Source: Pedobacter aquae
GTDB taxonomy: Bacteria; Bacteroidota; Bacteroidia; Sphingobacteriales; Sphingobacteriaceae
DNA: 64,000 bases
NCBI RefSeq assembly: GCF_008195825.1
Contig: NZ_CP043329.1
Location: 620,001 to 684,000 of the forward strand
Reading direction: 5' to 3'
This document shows, in pieces, positions 1 through 9,140 of this stretch. The position numbers and the translations under genes are program-made. The notes under the pieces are model-generated. The model saw nothing but the letters and a program-made list of their open reading frames with translations. It made no database searches and was not told where the DNA came from. The number at the start of each line of letters is the position of its first letter. Within the stretch, counting starts at the first letter, position 1.

Positions 1-60
1 GGTTTGGTAAGCTTGCCTTTCGCCGTTTTTTAATTGAAGTATAAGTTGCGCTTCGGTCAA
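1..60 (-). CDS. probable ECF-type RNA polymerase sigma factor, N-terminal fragment
   Basis: The minus strand from about position 60 to the window edge reads TEAQLILQLKNGERQAYQT after a TTG codon. That is typical of the first helix of sigma-70 region 2 in ECF sigma factors (a run like E-x-x-L-I-x-x-L-K-x-G-x-x-x-A-(F/Y)). A stop codon lies a few codons upstream in the same frame, so the gene must start here. It lies about 47 bp downstream of the SCO gene on the same strand. Only about 20 residues are visible, so the family call is tentative and the TTG start is a guess. Confidence 0.45.
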   Translation of the reverse strand, partial: MTEAQLILQLKNGERQAYQT

Positions 61-106
61 TTTAAATGGTCCTTAAATGGGCTTCAAAATGCATAAATTT
101 ATTTAA

Positions 107-766
107 TCATTCTTCTCCTTTTTTAAGGGTCTTTATATCTTTTATTAATTGCGTAATTTCTAATGGAAGCGTACCATTATATATTCCTCTAATCCTTTGT
201 GATGCATCTACCAAAACAAAATGTTCGGTATGTAAAAAGTCCGAGCTGTCTTTAGTAAAACCTAAATCTTCTTCTGCGAAATAAGCTTTCCTTGCTAAAT
301 CATAAATCTCAGCTTTATCACCTGTTAGTAAATGCCAATTTTTACTCGTGATGTTATTTTGGGCTGCATATCTTTTTAATCTCGGAACGCTGTCTATCCA
401 AGGGGTAACGCTATAAGAAAGTATAGCAAAATGTTCATCAGCTTTAAAAGCCTCGTACACTTTGTACATGTTTTTAGTCATCACCGGGCAAATACTACCG
501 CAGCTTGTAAAAATAAAATTGGCTACATGTATCTTCCCTTTAATATTCTCTTCTGTTACTATTTGACGATGTTGGTTGGTAAAACTAAATGCCCCAATTT
601 GATGCGTAATTTTATGCTCAACCTCATCCGGATTTTGTATAAAATGCGGTGTAAAATCTGGCGTATTATAATAGGGGAGCTGTTGCTGGCTTTGTTGCTG
701 GCAAGCGATTATCCCTAAGAAGCTTATCGCAACTATAAAAATTCTAAAAAATACTATCCTTAACAT
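107..766 (-). CDS. SCO1/SenC family copper chaperone-like lipoprotein
   Basis: A 219-residue protein with a lipoprotein signal (hydrophobic residues 4-21, Cys22). A thioredoxin-like SCO domain follows, with the copper-binding pair C89-GSI-C93 and a downstream His (H179 in the LHTEHF segment). Known SCO proteins deliver copper to the CuA site of cytochrome oxidase or act as thiol-disulfide oxidoreductases on the outer face of the cytoplasmic membrane. The start overlaps the end of the upstream MORN-repeat gene by 23 bp, so the two are probably co-translated. No oxidase genes are in view, so the partner is unknown. Confidence 0.88.
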   Translation of the reverse strand: MLRIVFFRIFIVAISFLGIIACQQQSQQQLPYYNTPDFTPHFIQNPDEVEHKITHQIGAFSFTNQHRQIVTEENIKGKIHVANFIFTSCGSICPVMTKNMYKVYEAFKADEHFAILSYSVTPWIDSVPRLKRYAAQNNITSKNWHLLTGDKAEIYDLARKAYFAEEDLGFTKDSSDFLHTEHFVLVDASQRIRGIYNGTLPLEITQLIKDIKTLKKGEE

Positions 767-1307
767 TTACACAATTTTTAGTTCCTAATAAGCCAAATCT
801 TCTTCCGTTGATAATTTGATAATTAGCCTTTATTTTTCCGTTATCGTACCACAGTTGTTGTAAACCTTCTTCGTAGCCTGCTTTATAATTCATAATTCTG
901 ATGAGTCTGCCTTCAGGGTTCCACTCTCTTGATTCCCCTTCATACTCATCATTTTCGAATCTATAAATAGCTTTTTCAGTGCCGTTTTCCCACCATAAAT
1001 GATACTCTCCGATTTTTTTACCAGCTGCAAAAACTCTGCTTTCTTTTAAATTTCCACTCTCGTAAAATTGTTTCCAAACGCCATCTTCTTTGCCATTAAC
1101 AAAGCTTCTGATACTGGCTGTATCTTTACTTTCGGGATAAAAACCTATTACCACACCGCTAAAAATACTATCATTTAACATAGTGATGCCACCTTTGGTA
1201 AAAAGATTGATATCATCTTCATGATAAATTTTTAGCTGAGGGTTTTTACAAGCCATCAGCCAAAGAAAGCATAAAAAACTACTGCGTAACAGTGCCTGCC
1301 GTACCAT
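744..1307 (-). CDS. MORN-repeat (YwqK-like) lipoprotein
   Basis: I chose the ATG at 1307 because it gives a clean lipoprotein signal (MVRQALLRSSFLCFLWLMAC, Cys20). The longer frame from 1409 would run far back into the YHYH gene. The mature protein has several MORN-type repeats of the pattern G-x-W-x-x-(F/W)-Y-x-(S/N)-G-x-(L/K/E) (for example WKQFYESGNLKE, HLWWENGTEKA, QLWYDNGKIKA). Proteins of this type are often filed as YwqK-family antitoxins, but nothing here suggests a toxin partner. It sits between the YHYH gene (29 bp overlap) and the SCO gene (23 bp overlap). Function unknown; an envelope location is likely. Confidence 0.7.
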   Translation of the reverse strand: MVRQALLRSSFLCFLWLMACKNPQLKIYHEDDINLFTKGGITMLNDSIFSGVVIGFYPESKDTASIRSFVNGKEDGVWKQFYESGNLKESRVFAAGKKIGEYHLWWENGTEKAIYRFENDEYEGESREWNPEGRLIRIMNYKAGYEEGLQQLWYDNGKIKANYQIINGRRFGLLGTKNCVNVKDSIF

Positions 1308-2034
1308 AATAGCCACTTCCGTTGATGTAAGGATCTGTACTGGTGATATGATAATGGTAAATTCCGTTTGGATAATCGGCAGTTGCATGCGTATGTCCGT
1401 GGAATTCATCTAAATCTGCATTAACAACCGTTCTGTTATTCTCTAATGGTCCATACACCGGGAAACCATCTAAAAGAAAGCCTAATAGCGTATTTTTGCC
1501 TTTTGCATTAGTTAAATAAGTAGGTTCTACATGGTAATGATAAGCGCCCTGCTGTTGCGGATGCCCGGCATATTGATCAAAACTATTAATCTCGCCAGTT
1601 AAAGGCTGATTATTTGGCCCGGCGTATTGATTATAAATAGGTACTCCGTTTAAAGACACCCCAATGGCACCTAATGCCGTAGCCCGGTGTGTGGTAGCTA
1701 CCTGTGGGTTTAAAGGGATTTTAAAAGTATAATTGAATGAAGCAATCTTGTTTGGATTCTTATTAAAAGCAGCGTTTGTACCATTGTAAGCTTCGTATTT
1801 ACTGCTCCAAGTTGTGTTTTGGTAGTAAGGGCTGTTGTGGTCTGGCAAGCCATTCACTTTTATCACTACAAAGTTGCCTTCCATATAAATGTCTTGTGCA
1901 CCATAAATTTTCTTATAAACATCTGGCAAAGTGGTGGTATTGGTGGTTGGCGTAGCCTCTTCGCTGCTGGTCGAGCTTTTTTTACATGCTAATGAAAGAA
2001 TGATAAAGCAGGAAAATAATAGTTTGGTCTTCAT
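1279..2034 (-). CDS. YHYH domain lipoprotein
   Basis: Starting at the ATG at 2034 gives a lipoprotein signal (MKTKLLFSCFIILSLAC, Cys17) followed by a Ser/Thr-rich linker. The YHYH domain carries two copies of the name-giving motif, at about residues 165-168 (GAYHYHVEP) and 226-229 (GIYHYHITS), with a further His-rich stretch EFHGHTHAT. The motifs suggest metal binding, but no reaction is established for the family. It is the first gene of an overlapping cluster with a MORN lipoprotein and an SCO copper chaperone. A copper-related envelope role is therefore a reasonable inference, not a demonstrated one. Confidence 0.85.
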   Translation of the reverse strand: MKTKLLFSCFIILSLACKKSSTSSEEATPTTNTTTLPDVYKKIYGAQDIYMEGNFVVIKVNGLPDHNSPYYQNTTWSSKYEAYNGTNAAFNKNPNKIASFNYTFKIPLNPQVATTHRATALGAIGVSLNGVPIYNQYAGPNNQPLTGEINSFDQYAGHPQQQGAYHYHVEPTYLTNAKGKNTLLGFLLDGFPVYGPLENNRTVVNADLDEFHGHTHATADYPNGIYHYHITSTDPYINGSGYYGTAGTVTQ

Positions 2035-2128
2035 ATCTTTTTCGTTTTGATATGATTTAGATGCCATCTCTATAAAAATCCTGCGCTATTTTTTGTGTTT
2101 ATTTTTATGATGTTGATTATCAATTATT

Positions 2129-3670
2129 TTAATTTGGGTTTAGCTGCTTTTGTTCTAAAGATGAAAAGTAATTTTCTAAATCCAGAAGCTCATTTTCTTT
2201 CATTACCCGAGGTATTTTTACCTGTCCGCCCATTTTCTTGGTTTCATCGCTCCATAAATAAAAATAGTCTACAGGTACTATGCGGACCTCAATCGCTTTA
2301 AGCGCTTTAGAGCGAGCCACCGTATAGTTTTTATTTAAGTTTTGTAAGCTTTTATCTAAAAAGGCAGCTATAGCTTTTTCATTATCATCTTTATGGCATC
2401 CTAAAATCCATTGATGAATAAAAGCATCATCTTTTTGTACGGCGCCAACAACAAACTCTTTAATTTCTAAATCAAACTCTTGCTCAACCGCGGCAATGGC
2501 TTTATTCATCTGGTGGACAGATAATTGCGAACCTACCACATTTAAAAAATGCTTGGTTCTACCTGTAATTTTTATTTCGGCTTTTTCTTTGTCTGTAATC
2601 ATCACCGTATCGCCAATCATATAACGCCAAGCGCCTGAAACTGTAGAAATCAGCAAAACATATTCTTTATTTTCTTCTGCATGTTCTAAGGTGTAAACAG
2701 GTGCATCTTGTTTTACAGCACCATTTTCATCTAAATATTGTTCTTCAAAAGGTACAAATTCAAAGAAAATACCATTGTTGCAAGTTAAAGCCATTGCTGT
2801 GGTATCAGGTCTTTTTTGCATCGCAATAAAACCTTCAGACGCTAAATAGGTATCGATATAAATTAAAGGATGGGCCAATAATTTCTCCAGACTATTTCTA
2901 TAAGGCTCAAAAGCAACGCCACCAGTAGTGTAAACCATTAAATTAGGCCAAATTTGGTGGATGTTTTGAAGCTGATGTTTTTCTATAATGGCTTTTAGCA
3001 TCAGTTCTATCCAAGCAGGAATACCTGATAGACTGCCGATATCCCAGTTTGGGGCTTCCTCTGCAATTTTTTCTATTCGTAAATCCCAATCTTCTATACT
3101 GGCAATTTCTTGTCCGGGTTTATAATAGCCTTTAAACCATACAGGAAGATTGGCTGCGCTAATACCACTAATTTCGCCCATTAAAAATTCGCCTTGTTTA
3201 ATTAGTTGTGTGCAGCTTCCCAGCATCAAGATTTGTTTTTCAAAAAATGAGGCAGGTAAATCAAAATTTCTCAAACTTAAAACTTGTTGTATGCCTGCTT
3301 TTCTAATGGCTTCTAATAAATCATCCGTTACCGGGATTTGCTTGCTATGACTGGTAGTGCCGCTACTTAAAGCAAAATATTGCTGTGTACCCGGCCAAGT
3401 AATATTTTGATGGCCTTTAGCTAAATAATGCCACCAATCGGTATGTATTTTATCATAATCATGAATGGGTACTTGCGCCTGATAAGCTTGTTCTATAGTA
3501 TCAGCATTTAAAATATCCTCAAAATGATAATGCTTACCAAATGCCGTATGTTTGGCTTGTTCTAGTAGTTTTTTTAAAACTTCTTTTTGTGCCTTTGCAG
3601 GATGTTCATCGGTACTTACCCATCCCGAAAGGGATATAGCTTTCTTTATTAATTCGCCTATAACCGTCAT
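2129..3670 (-). CDS. GH3 auxin-responsive promoter family protein
   Basis: A 513-residue member of the GH3 family of acyl-adenylate-forming enzymes. Visible motifs are the ATP-binding ALSSGTTSHSK near residues 100-110, the YMIGDTV segment and TGRTKHFLNVVGSQLS near the C-terminal lid. Plant GH3 proteins conjugate amino acids to hormones. Bacteroidota homologues are common but their substrates are unknown. The gene stands alone, 51 bp downstream of the BrkB-like gene on the same strand. Length and motif order are normal for the family. Confidence 0.9.
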   Translation of the reverse strand: MTVIGELIKKAISLSGWVSTDEHPAKAQKEVLKKLLEQAKHTAFGKHYHFEDILNADTIEQAYQAQVPIHDYDKIHTDWWHYLAKGHQNITWPGTQQYFALSSGTTSHSKQIPVTDDLLEAIRKAGIQQVLSLRNFDLPASFFEKQILMLGSCTQLIKQGEFLMGEISGISAANLPVWFKGYYKPGQEIASIEDWDLRIEKIAEEAPNWDIGSLSGIPAWIELMLKAIIEKHQLQNIHQIWPNLMVYTTGGVAFEPYRNSLEKLLAHPLIYIDTYLASEGFIAMQKRPDTTAMALTCNNGIFFEFVPFEEQYLDENGAVKQDAPVYTLEHAEENKEYVLLISTVSGAWRYMIGDTVMITDKEKAEIKITGRTKHFLNVVGSQLSVHQMNKAIAAVEQEFDLEIKEFVVGAVQKDDAFIHQWILGCHKDDNEKAIAAFLDKSLQNLNKNYTVARSKALKAIEVRIVPVDYFYLWSDETKKMGGQVKIPRVMKENELLDLENYFSSLEQKQLNPN

Positions 3671-3720
3671 AGTAGATGTAGATGTTTAGACCTAGAAATA
3701 CAATTTTAATACCGTTGTTT

Positions 3721-4638
3721 TTACGGTGCAAGGCCTTTAATTTCTTCTAGTCTAAATTTATAAGCCATACGGGTGGTTTTGATGGGAAGTTTGAGTTCTT
3801 CGCTCATGGTTTGTATAAAGCAAGCGCCATAATAAAAAATAAAAGAGGAGTAAAAAATGTACAGCATAACTAACAAAATAGCGCCAGAAGTGCCATAGAT
3901 TTCATTAATGTTAGAGTTAATAAGGGCTGTTTTCAAGATGATTTTCCCTACCGTGAATAAGATAGCTGTAAAAGTACTGCCCAAAAAACTGATACGCCAA
4001 TACGGTCTGCCATCAGCAATAAACCTAAAAGCAATGCTAAACCAAGTGGTGGCTACGGTTAAAAAAATCAACTCGTTAAGAAAATTTCCTAAAATGGGTA
4101 GGTAGCCAAATTCTTTTTCCAGATAAATTCTTATCCCTTCCAACAGAAATACGATAAATAATAAAAAGCCACCTAAGCTGATTATCCCCAAAGATTTTGC
4201 CCTTTGTCTGATATGAAATTTAAAACCGGGATGTTCTTTCACCCTGATGCTCCATAATTGGTTAATGGTGTTTCTGATGATGACAAATAGCGTAGTAGAT
4301 ACAAACAGCAAAAAAATAAACCCCAAAACGGTGATGTACCAAGTTTCACTCATGGCATAAATATTTCTTAGAATGCTCCTTATTTCGTCTGCGCTAACTG
4401 TCCCCAAGTTTTCAGAGAGTTTTTCTAGGATATTTTGTCCAAATTCTCTTCGGTTAAAAAACATTCCAAACAATTGTAAAAGCACAATAATAATGGCAGG
4501 GAGGGCAAATGTTGCAAAAAAAGCTGTGGAGGCGGCTAAGCGCAAAGGGTCGTTTTTCTTAAAATTCTCAAAAGCAAGCTTGGCAAATAAAGTGAAATGT
4601 TTCAAATGCCTCATAAATCTCTTTCTTTTAGATTCCAT
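3721..4638 (-). CDS. YihY/BrkB-family inner membrane protein
   Basis: A 305-residue protein with about six hydrophobic segments: AFFATFALPAIIIVLLQLF, WYITVLGFIFLLFVSTTLFV, SLGGFLLFIVFLLEGI, LIFLTVATTWFSIAF, FLGSTFTAILFTVG and ILLVMLYIFYSSFIFYYGA. The final segment with its YSSFIFYYGACF signature is characteristic of YihY/BrkB (formerly mis-called ribonuclease BN). Family function is unclear. The N-terminus is basic and cytosolic. It faces away from proB, so the two genes probably share a divergent promoter region. Confidence 0.88.
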   Translation of the reverse strand: MESKRKRFMRHLKHFTLFAKLAFENFKKNDPLRLAASTAFFATFALPAIIIVLLQLFGMFFNRREFGQNILEKLSENLGTVSADEIRSILRNIYAMSETWYITVLGFIFLLFVSTTLFVIIRNTINQLWSIRVKEHPGFKFHIRQRAKSLGIISLGGFLLFIVFLLEGIRIYLEKEFGYLPILGNFLNELIFLTVATTWFSIAFRFIADGRPYWRISFLGSTFTAILFTVGKIILKTALINSNINEIYGTSGAILLVMLYIFYSSFIFYYGACFIQTMSEELKLPIKTTRMAYKFRLEEIKGLAP

Positions 4639-4746
4639 ACGGCTAGTTAAACAAAAATAGAACCACTAAAAAAGCAGCTTTAATTCTAGCTATTTAACCT
4701 AATTCAATTCAAATTTTTATAGTTTTACGCTTCAAATAAAAATAGA

Positions 4747-5781
4747 TTGAAGAAGCCCATAATCGTTATCAAATTTGGTTCGGCATCCATTACCACTAGT
4801 AAAGGAGAGCTTGATGAACTGGTAGTGAGTGAAATAGCTCGTCAGGTTGCGCTATTGCATCAAAATTATAATATTGTTTTAGTTTCTTCTGGTGCTGTGG
4901 CAGCAGGTAAAAAGCATTTACAACAATATGGGGGTACTTTAATAGAGCGTAAAGCGGCAGCAGCAATCGGCAACCCTTTACTGTTGCAAACCTATTCTAA
5001 ATACTTTGCACCTTTTCAATTAGCTATCGCACAAAGCTTGTGCGAGCGTCATCATTTTTCTAACAGAGATCAGTTTTTACAACTTAAAAAAACGTATGAA
5101 GAGCTCTGGAAAAACGGCATCATACCTGTTGCTAATGAAAATGATGTGGTAAGTAACCTCGAACTTAAATTTTCTGATAATGATGAATTGGCAACCTTAA
5201 TAGCCGTTGGTTTTGGTGCCGAGCAGATTTTATACAGCACCTCTGTACCAGGCGTTTTAGATGCTGATGGACAAGTTATCCCAGAAATTAAAGTGATAGA
5301 TAAAGAAGCTTTATCGTTAGCGAAAAAAGAGAAATCTGCCGTGGGTTTAGGTGGGATGACATCTAAATTGAACTTTGCCCGTTTAGCCACACAAATGGGT
5401 ATAAAAGCCGTAATTTTTGGTGTACGCACACAAGATGGCATTTTAAAAGCCGTTAAAGGAGAAACAGGTACGGTTTGTTTGGCGCAACCTTGTAACATTC
5501 CGTCTAGAAATAAATGGTTGGCCAGCGGTAGTTTGGTTACCGGAAAAATTCAGGTTGATGATGGCGCACAAAAAGCCTTAAAAGCAAGACATAGTCTGCT
5601 TGCTGTAGGTGTTAAAAAAATATTAAGAGATTTTGAGGCTGGCGAGGTTTTCGAGATTTTAGACGAGAAAGGCATCGCATTCGCGGTAGCAAAATCTAAA
5701 TTAGATTCAAAAATTTTAAGTTCAGATACCAAAAAGCAAAACTTGGAAATTGCACATGCAGACGACATCGTTTTACTTTAA
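4747..5781 (+). CDS. proB: glutamate 5-kinase
   Basis: A 344-residue enzyme catalysing ATP-dependent phosphorylation of glutamate, the first step of proline synthesis. The amino acid kinase domain begins with IVIKFGSASIT and has the SSGAVAAGK and SDNDELATLIA motifs. A C-terminal PUA domain follows (from about residue 255, NKWLASGSLVTGKI). The only sensible start is the TTG at 4747 (TTG AAG AAG CCC), since no ATG precedes the conserved N-terminus. proA follows after 12 bp, forming the usual proBA pair. Confidence 0.95.
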   Translation: MKKPIIVIKFGSASITTSKGELDELVVSEIARQVALLHQNYNIVLVSSGAVAAGKKHLQQYGGTLIERKAAAAIGNPLLLQTYSKYFAPFQLAIAQSLCERHHFSNRDQFLQLKKTYEELWKNGIIPVANENDVVSNLELKFSDNDELATLIAVGFGAEQILYSTSVPGVLDADGQVIPEIKVIDKEALSLAKKEKSAVGLGGMTSKLNFARLATQMGIKAVIFGVRTQDGILKAVKGETGTVCLAQPCNIPSRNKWLASGSLVTGKIQVDDGAQKALKARHSLLAVGVKKILRDFEAGEVFEILDEKGIAFAVAKSKLDSKILSSDTKKQNLEIAHADDIVLL

Positions 5782-5793
5782 TTTTTAGAAGCA

Positions 5794-7041
5794 ATGGAAA
5801 ATATTCAGGACATATTAAAAGCAGCATCCAAAGCAACAACAGTCATCAGAAACCTTTCTGCCGATAAAAAGCAGGCTGTTTTGCATGATTTAGCTAAAGA
5901 TTTAATCAAACATAGTGATTTAATTATTGCCGAAAACCAGAAGGATTTAGTTAAAATGGATGATACCGACCCTAAAAAGGATAGGTTGCTACTTTCTGCC
6001 GATAGAATTATTGGTTTGGCTAAAAGTGTAAATGAAGTAGCTGTTTTGGAAGATCCAACTGGGCAGCTTTTATCAGAAAAAACATTGCCTAACGGACTTA
6101 AAGTGCAAAAGAAAACGGTTGCCTTGGGTGTTGTGGGGGTAATCTATGAATCAAGACCGAATGTAACCATAGATGTAGCCGCTTTATGTATACGCTCTGG
6201 TAATGTTTGTTTGCTAAGAGGTGGTACCGATGCTTATTTTACCAATATCTGTTTGGTAGATATTATCCGTAATGTTTTAAAGGCACATCAGTTAAACCCT
6301 GATATTGTACAGCTGATGCCAGTAGACCGTAAATATGTGCAAGAATTGCTTACAGCAACTAAATACGTAGATATTATTATCCCTAGAGGCTCGCAACAAC
6401 TCATAGATTTTGTAAGACAAAACGCTAAAGTTCCTGTGATAGAAACTGGTGCTGGTGTTTGCCATACATACGTAGAAAGTACCGCTAATTTAGCTAAGGC
6501 ATCAAAAATCATCACCAACGCTAAAGTGAGCAGGCCATCTGTTTGTAACTCTTTAGACACAGTGGTGGTTGATAGAAGCGTTGCCGCAGATTTATTAAAA
6601 TTGGTTGCCGATGATATGCTGCCTTATGCAGTAGAAATTTTTGCTGATGATTATGCTCATCAAATCTTGGATGATTTAAAATATCCTTTCTTACAAAGAG
6701 CAGAGGCTGAAGATTTCGGTCGCGAGTTTTTATCCCTAAAATGTTCTGTTAAAGTTGTGGATGGGATAGAGGAAGCTTTAGCACACATCAGCGAATTTTC
6801 TTCTAAACATTCTGAGGCCATTATCTCAGAAGACCAAGCATTGATAGAAATATTTATGAATGATGTTGATGCAGCGGCAGTTTATGCCAACGCCTCAACC
6901 CGCTTTACCGATGGTGGCGAGTTTGGTTTAGGTGCAGAAATAGGTATCTCTACCCAAAAATTACATGCTCGTGGTCCTTTTGCATTAGAAAAACTCGTGA
7001 CAGAAAAATGGTATGTAACGGGTAATGGGCAGGTGAGGTAG
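5794..7041 (+). CDS. proA: glutamate-5-semialdehyde dehydrogenase (gamma-glutamyl phosphate reductase)
   Basis: A 415-residue aldehyde-dehydrogenase-fold enzyme. It reduces the gamma-glutamyl phosphate made by ProB to glutamate semialdehyde using NADPH. Motifs include GVIYESRPNVTIDV, the nucleotide-binding stretch LLRGGTDAY and the catalytic Cys251 in SRPSVCNSLDTV. Length is normal and the start is 12 bp after proB, so the pair is almost certainly one transcription unit. No terminator-like hairpin is obvious after it; a degenerate repeat follows instead. Confidence 0.96.
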   Translation: MENIQDILKAASKATTVIRNLSADKKQAVLHDLAKDLIKHSDLIIAENQKDLVKMDDTDPKKDRLLLSADRIIGLAKSVNEVAVLEDPTGQLLSEKTLPNGLKVQKKTVALGVVGVIYESRPNVTIDVAALCIRSGNVCLLRGGTDAYFTNICLVDIIRNVLKAHQLNPDIVQLMPVDRKYVQELLTATKYVDIIIPRGSQQLIDFVRQNAKVPVIETGAGVCHTYVESTANLAKASKIITNAKVSRPSVCNSLDTVVVDRSVAADLLKLVADDMLPYAVEIFADDYAHQILDDLKYPFLQRAEAEDFGREFLSLKCSVKVVDGIEEALAHISEFSSKHSEAIISEDQALIEIFMNDVDAAAVYANASTRFTDGGEFGLGAEIGISTQKLHARGPFALEKLVTEKWYVTGNGQVR

Positions 7042-7045
7042 GTTT

Positions 7046-7155
7046 TATAGTCGGAAGTCCGTAGTCCGCGGTCCGAAGTCTGGGTGCTGAGTTAGAAAGT
7101 TGAGGGGGTGATAGCTGTCCGTGGTCCGCAGTTTTAAGTCTGGGTGGTTAAAGCT
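7046..7155. repeat. degenerate GTCCG-rich intergenic repeat
   Basis: Between proA and the next gene the sequence twice repeats a block of the form AGTCCGTAGTCCGCGGTCCG / TGTCCGTGGTCCGCAG, each followed by AAGTCTGGGTG. It is non-coding and looks like a decayed short dispersed repeat. The whole 7042-7220 gap holds nothing else that I recognise. Confidence 0.5.
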
Positions 7156-7220
7156 GGCGGTTTTTGAAAGAAGAACATTCAGAGGAATAGTTTGTTCATC
7201 GAGTATTAATATTAAAAGAG

Positions 7221-8066
7221 ATGAAACATATACTTATCATATTGGCATTATTTTGTTTTTCTTGTAAGGAGAAAGCGCAAACGCAAGATAAAAAAAGAGA
7301 TCAGTTTGCAACCATCAGTTCTTATTTTTATCAGGATTGGGCCAACCAAAAACATTGGGATGATGGCTTAGCAGAAGTAGCTGTTTATGAAGCAAAACGC
7401 AGCATTTATGGTAAAGTAAGAGATTTTGATTATACCTACATTACCGTATCAGAAGATTTTAATAAAGCTTTTAGGGTTAAAACCGATGATTACCAGCGTA
7501 AAGATCTTTACAAAGTGTTAAAAGTGAATGCTTTTGCTCGTATCCCTACGGATAATTATCCTTATCATTTCTTAACTTCTATGTTTTTCCTCAGAGAAAA
7601 CGCTTTGGTATTGGATAAAATGACTACCAGCTCGCAAGAGTGGTGTGGCAATACTTTTAAAGAGTATCTTCAAGACAGTAAAGGCATCAACTTAAATTAT
7701 CACTCTTATTGGGATAACGAAGGCGATGGAAAAACCCAAATAGCAGCAGGCGTTTTACTAGAAGACCAATTAAATTATGCTTTAAGAGCCTTGAAATTTC
7801 AAGAAGGTTTAACCTTCTCCGCTCCGATTTTAGAAAGTCAGATAAGCAGTAAAGTAGGTAAGCTAAAAGTTTACAACGCCAATTTTAAAATTAGCGATGA
7901 TAAAGCTTCTAACACTTGGAAGGTTGAGCTTACTTTAGAAAGTGGCAAAGTTAATAGCTATTATTTTGCTAAAGCTTATCCTAATGTTCTCATGAAACAA
8001 ACTACTTGGGACGGTAGAAATCTCATTTTAAAAGACCTTTCTAGATATGCGTATTGGCAGCAATAA
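7221..8066 (+). CDS. conserved lipoprotein of unknown function
   Basis: A 281-residue protein with a short lipoprotein signal (MKHILIILALFCFSC, Cys15). The mature part starts near FATISSYFYQDWANQKHWDDG and contains a conserved-looking segment TSSQEWCGNTFKEY. I recognise this as a Bacteroidota lipoprotein family sometimes carrying the name 'septum formation inhibitor Maf'. Nothing in it resembles the Maf nucleotide pyrophosphatase fold, so I do not use that name. It overlaps the following hydrolase gene by 20 bp, so the two are probably co-translated. Confidence 0.6.
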   Translation: MKHILIILALFCFSCKEKAQTQDKKRDQFATISSYFYQDWANQKHWDDGLAEVAVYEAKRSIYGKVRDFDYTYITVSEDFNKAFRVKTDDYQRKDLYKVLKVNAFARIPTDNYPYHFLTSMFFLRENALVLDKMTTSSQEWCGNTFKEYLQDSKGINLNYHSYWDNEGDGKTQIAAGVLLEDQLNYALRALKFQEGLTFSAPILESQISSKVGKLKVYNANFKISDDKASNTWKVELTLESGKVNSYYFAKAYPNVLMKQTTWDGRNLILKDLSRYAYWQQ

Positions 8067-9081
8067 AATACTACTCGTTTTTGCTTTGCTGTTATTCTCT
8101 TGCTCACAGGCCGAGTCTCAGAAGAAAGATGCCGTTTGGGTAAAAGATAAAATCAACGGGATAAGTTTTGTTGCGCCCCCACGTGTGGTTGACGATGCTT
8201 GGTCTAAAGAAATTAAAAATATTCATGCTGGTTGGGTAGCCATAATTCCTTATGCTTTTTCAAATGTAAACGAGCCTGCCGTTATTTACCATCCCGAAAG
8301 GCAGTACTGGGGCGAGTCTTTAGAAGGTGTAAAAGCCACCATTAAACAAGCCCATGCCAATGGATTAAAAGTAATGGTAAAACCACAAGTTTGGCTACAA
8401 AGAGGCACATGGATAGGTAGTTTTGATTTAGCTACCGAAGCCCAATGGCAGCAATGGGAGCAAGATTATGAAAAGTATATCTTAACTTTTGCACAACTAG
8501 CCATGCAAGAGCAAGCCGATATGATTTGTATTGGTACCGAGTATAGAAATGCAGCCATTAAACGCCCAAAATTTTGGTTAAGGCTTATCGCCGATATTAG
8601 AAAAGTATATTCAGGAAAATTAACCTATTGCGCCAATTGGGACGATTACCAGCAAATTACCTTTTGGCAAGATTTAGATTATGTAGGCATCAGCGGTTAT
8701 TTCCCAATCTCAGAAGCGCAAGAACCTAGCGTAAAAGAGCTGGTGAAAGCCTGGAAACCCTACCAGCAACAGCTGGCAAAATTCAGTAAAGAAGTAGCCA
8801 AACCCATCTTGTTTACAGAATATGGTTACCGCAGTATGGAGCAACCCGCATGGAAATCTTGGGAGGCAGAACATCAAAAAAGAAATATCAACCAACAGGC
8901 GCAAGCTAATGCTTACCAAGCACTTTTCTTGAGTTTATGGAAAGAACCTTGGTTTGCAGGAGGCTTCGCATGGAAATGGTATTCCTCTTTCCGAAGAATG
9001 GACCCCATCCAAAACGACGACTGGACTCCACAAAACAAAAAAGCGCAAGCCGTTATAAAAGCTTATTATGAGAAGTATTGA
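8047..9081 (+). CDS. GH113-like glycoside hydrolase lipoprotein
   Basis: A 344-residue protein with a lipoprotein signal (lipobox LLFSC). It has a TIM-barrel hydrolase layout: AIIPYAF near the first strand, LKVMVKPQVWL, then the two likely catalytic glutamates in CIGTEYRNA (acid/base) and LFTEYGYRS (nucleophile). It ends with the aromatic stretch GGFAWKWYSSF. This pattern fits GH113 (beta-mannanase-type) and related GTA TIM-barrel proteins. The substrate is not shown by the sequence. It overlaps the upstream lipoprotein gene by 20 bp; both are probably on the outer surface or in the periplasm. Confidence 0.75.
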   Translation: MRIGSNKILLVFALLLFSCSQAESQKKDAVWVKDKINGISFVAPPRVVDDAWSKEIKNIHAGWVAIIPYAFSNVNEPAVIYHPERQYWGESLEGVKATIKQAHANGLKVMVKPQVWLQRGTWIGSFDLATEAQWQQWEQDYEKYILTFAQLAMQEQADMICIGTEYRNAAIKRPKFWLRLIADIRKVYSGKLTYCANWDDYQQITFWQDLDYVGISGYFPISEAQEPSVKELVKAWKPYQQQLAKFSKEVAKPILFTEYGYRSMEQPAWKSWEAEHQKRNINQQAQANAYQALFLSLWKEPWFAGGFAWKWYSSFRRMDPIQNDDWTPQNKKAQAVIKAYYEKY

Positions 9082-9140
9082 TTGAAGGTATAATAAGACT
9101 ATATGATCTTCAACTTCCGGAAAAGGGATACTTCTACCGT

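Noticed and set aside
744-1409. Long version of the MORN lipoprotein starting at 1409
   Set aside because: It would overlap the YHYH gene by 131 bp and hide the lipoprotein signal that begins at the ATG at 1307.
7221-8066. Calling the lipoprotein a septum formation inhibitor Maf
   Set aside because: No Maf-type nucleotide pyrophosphatase motifs are visible; the name appears to be a propagated label.
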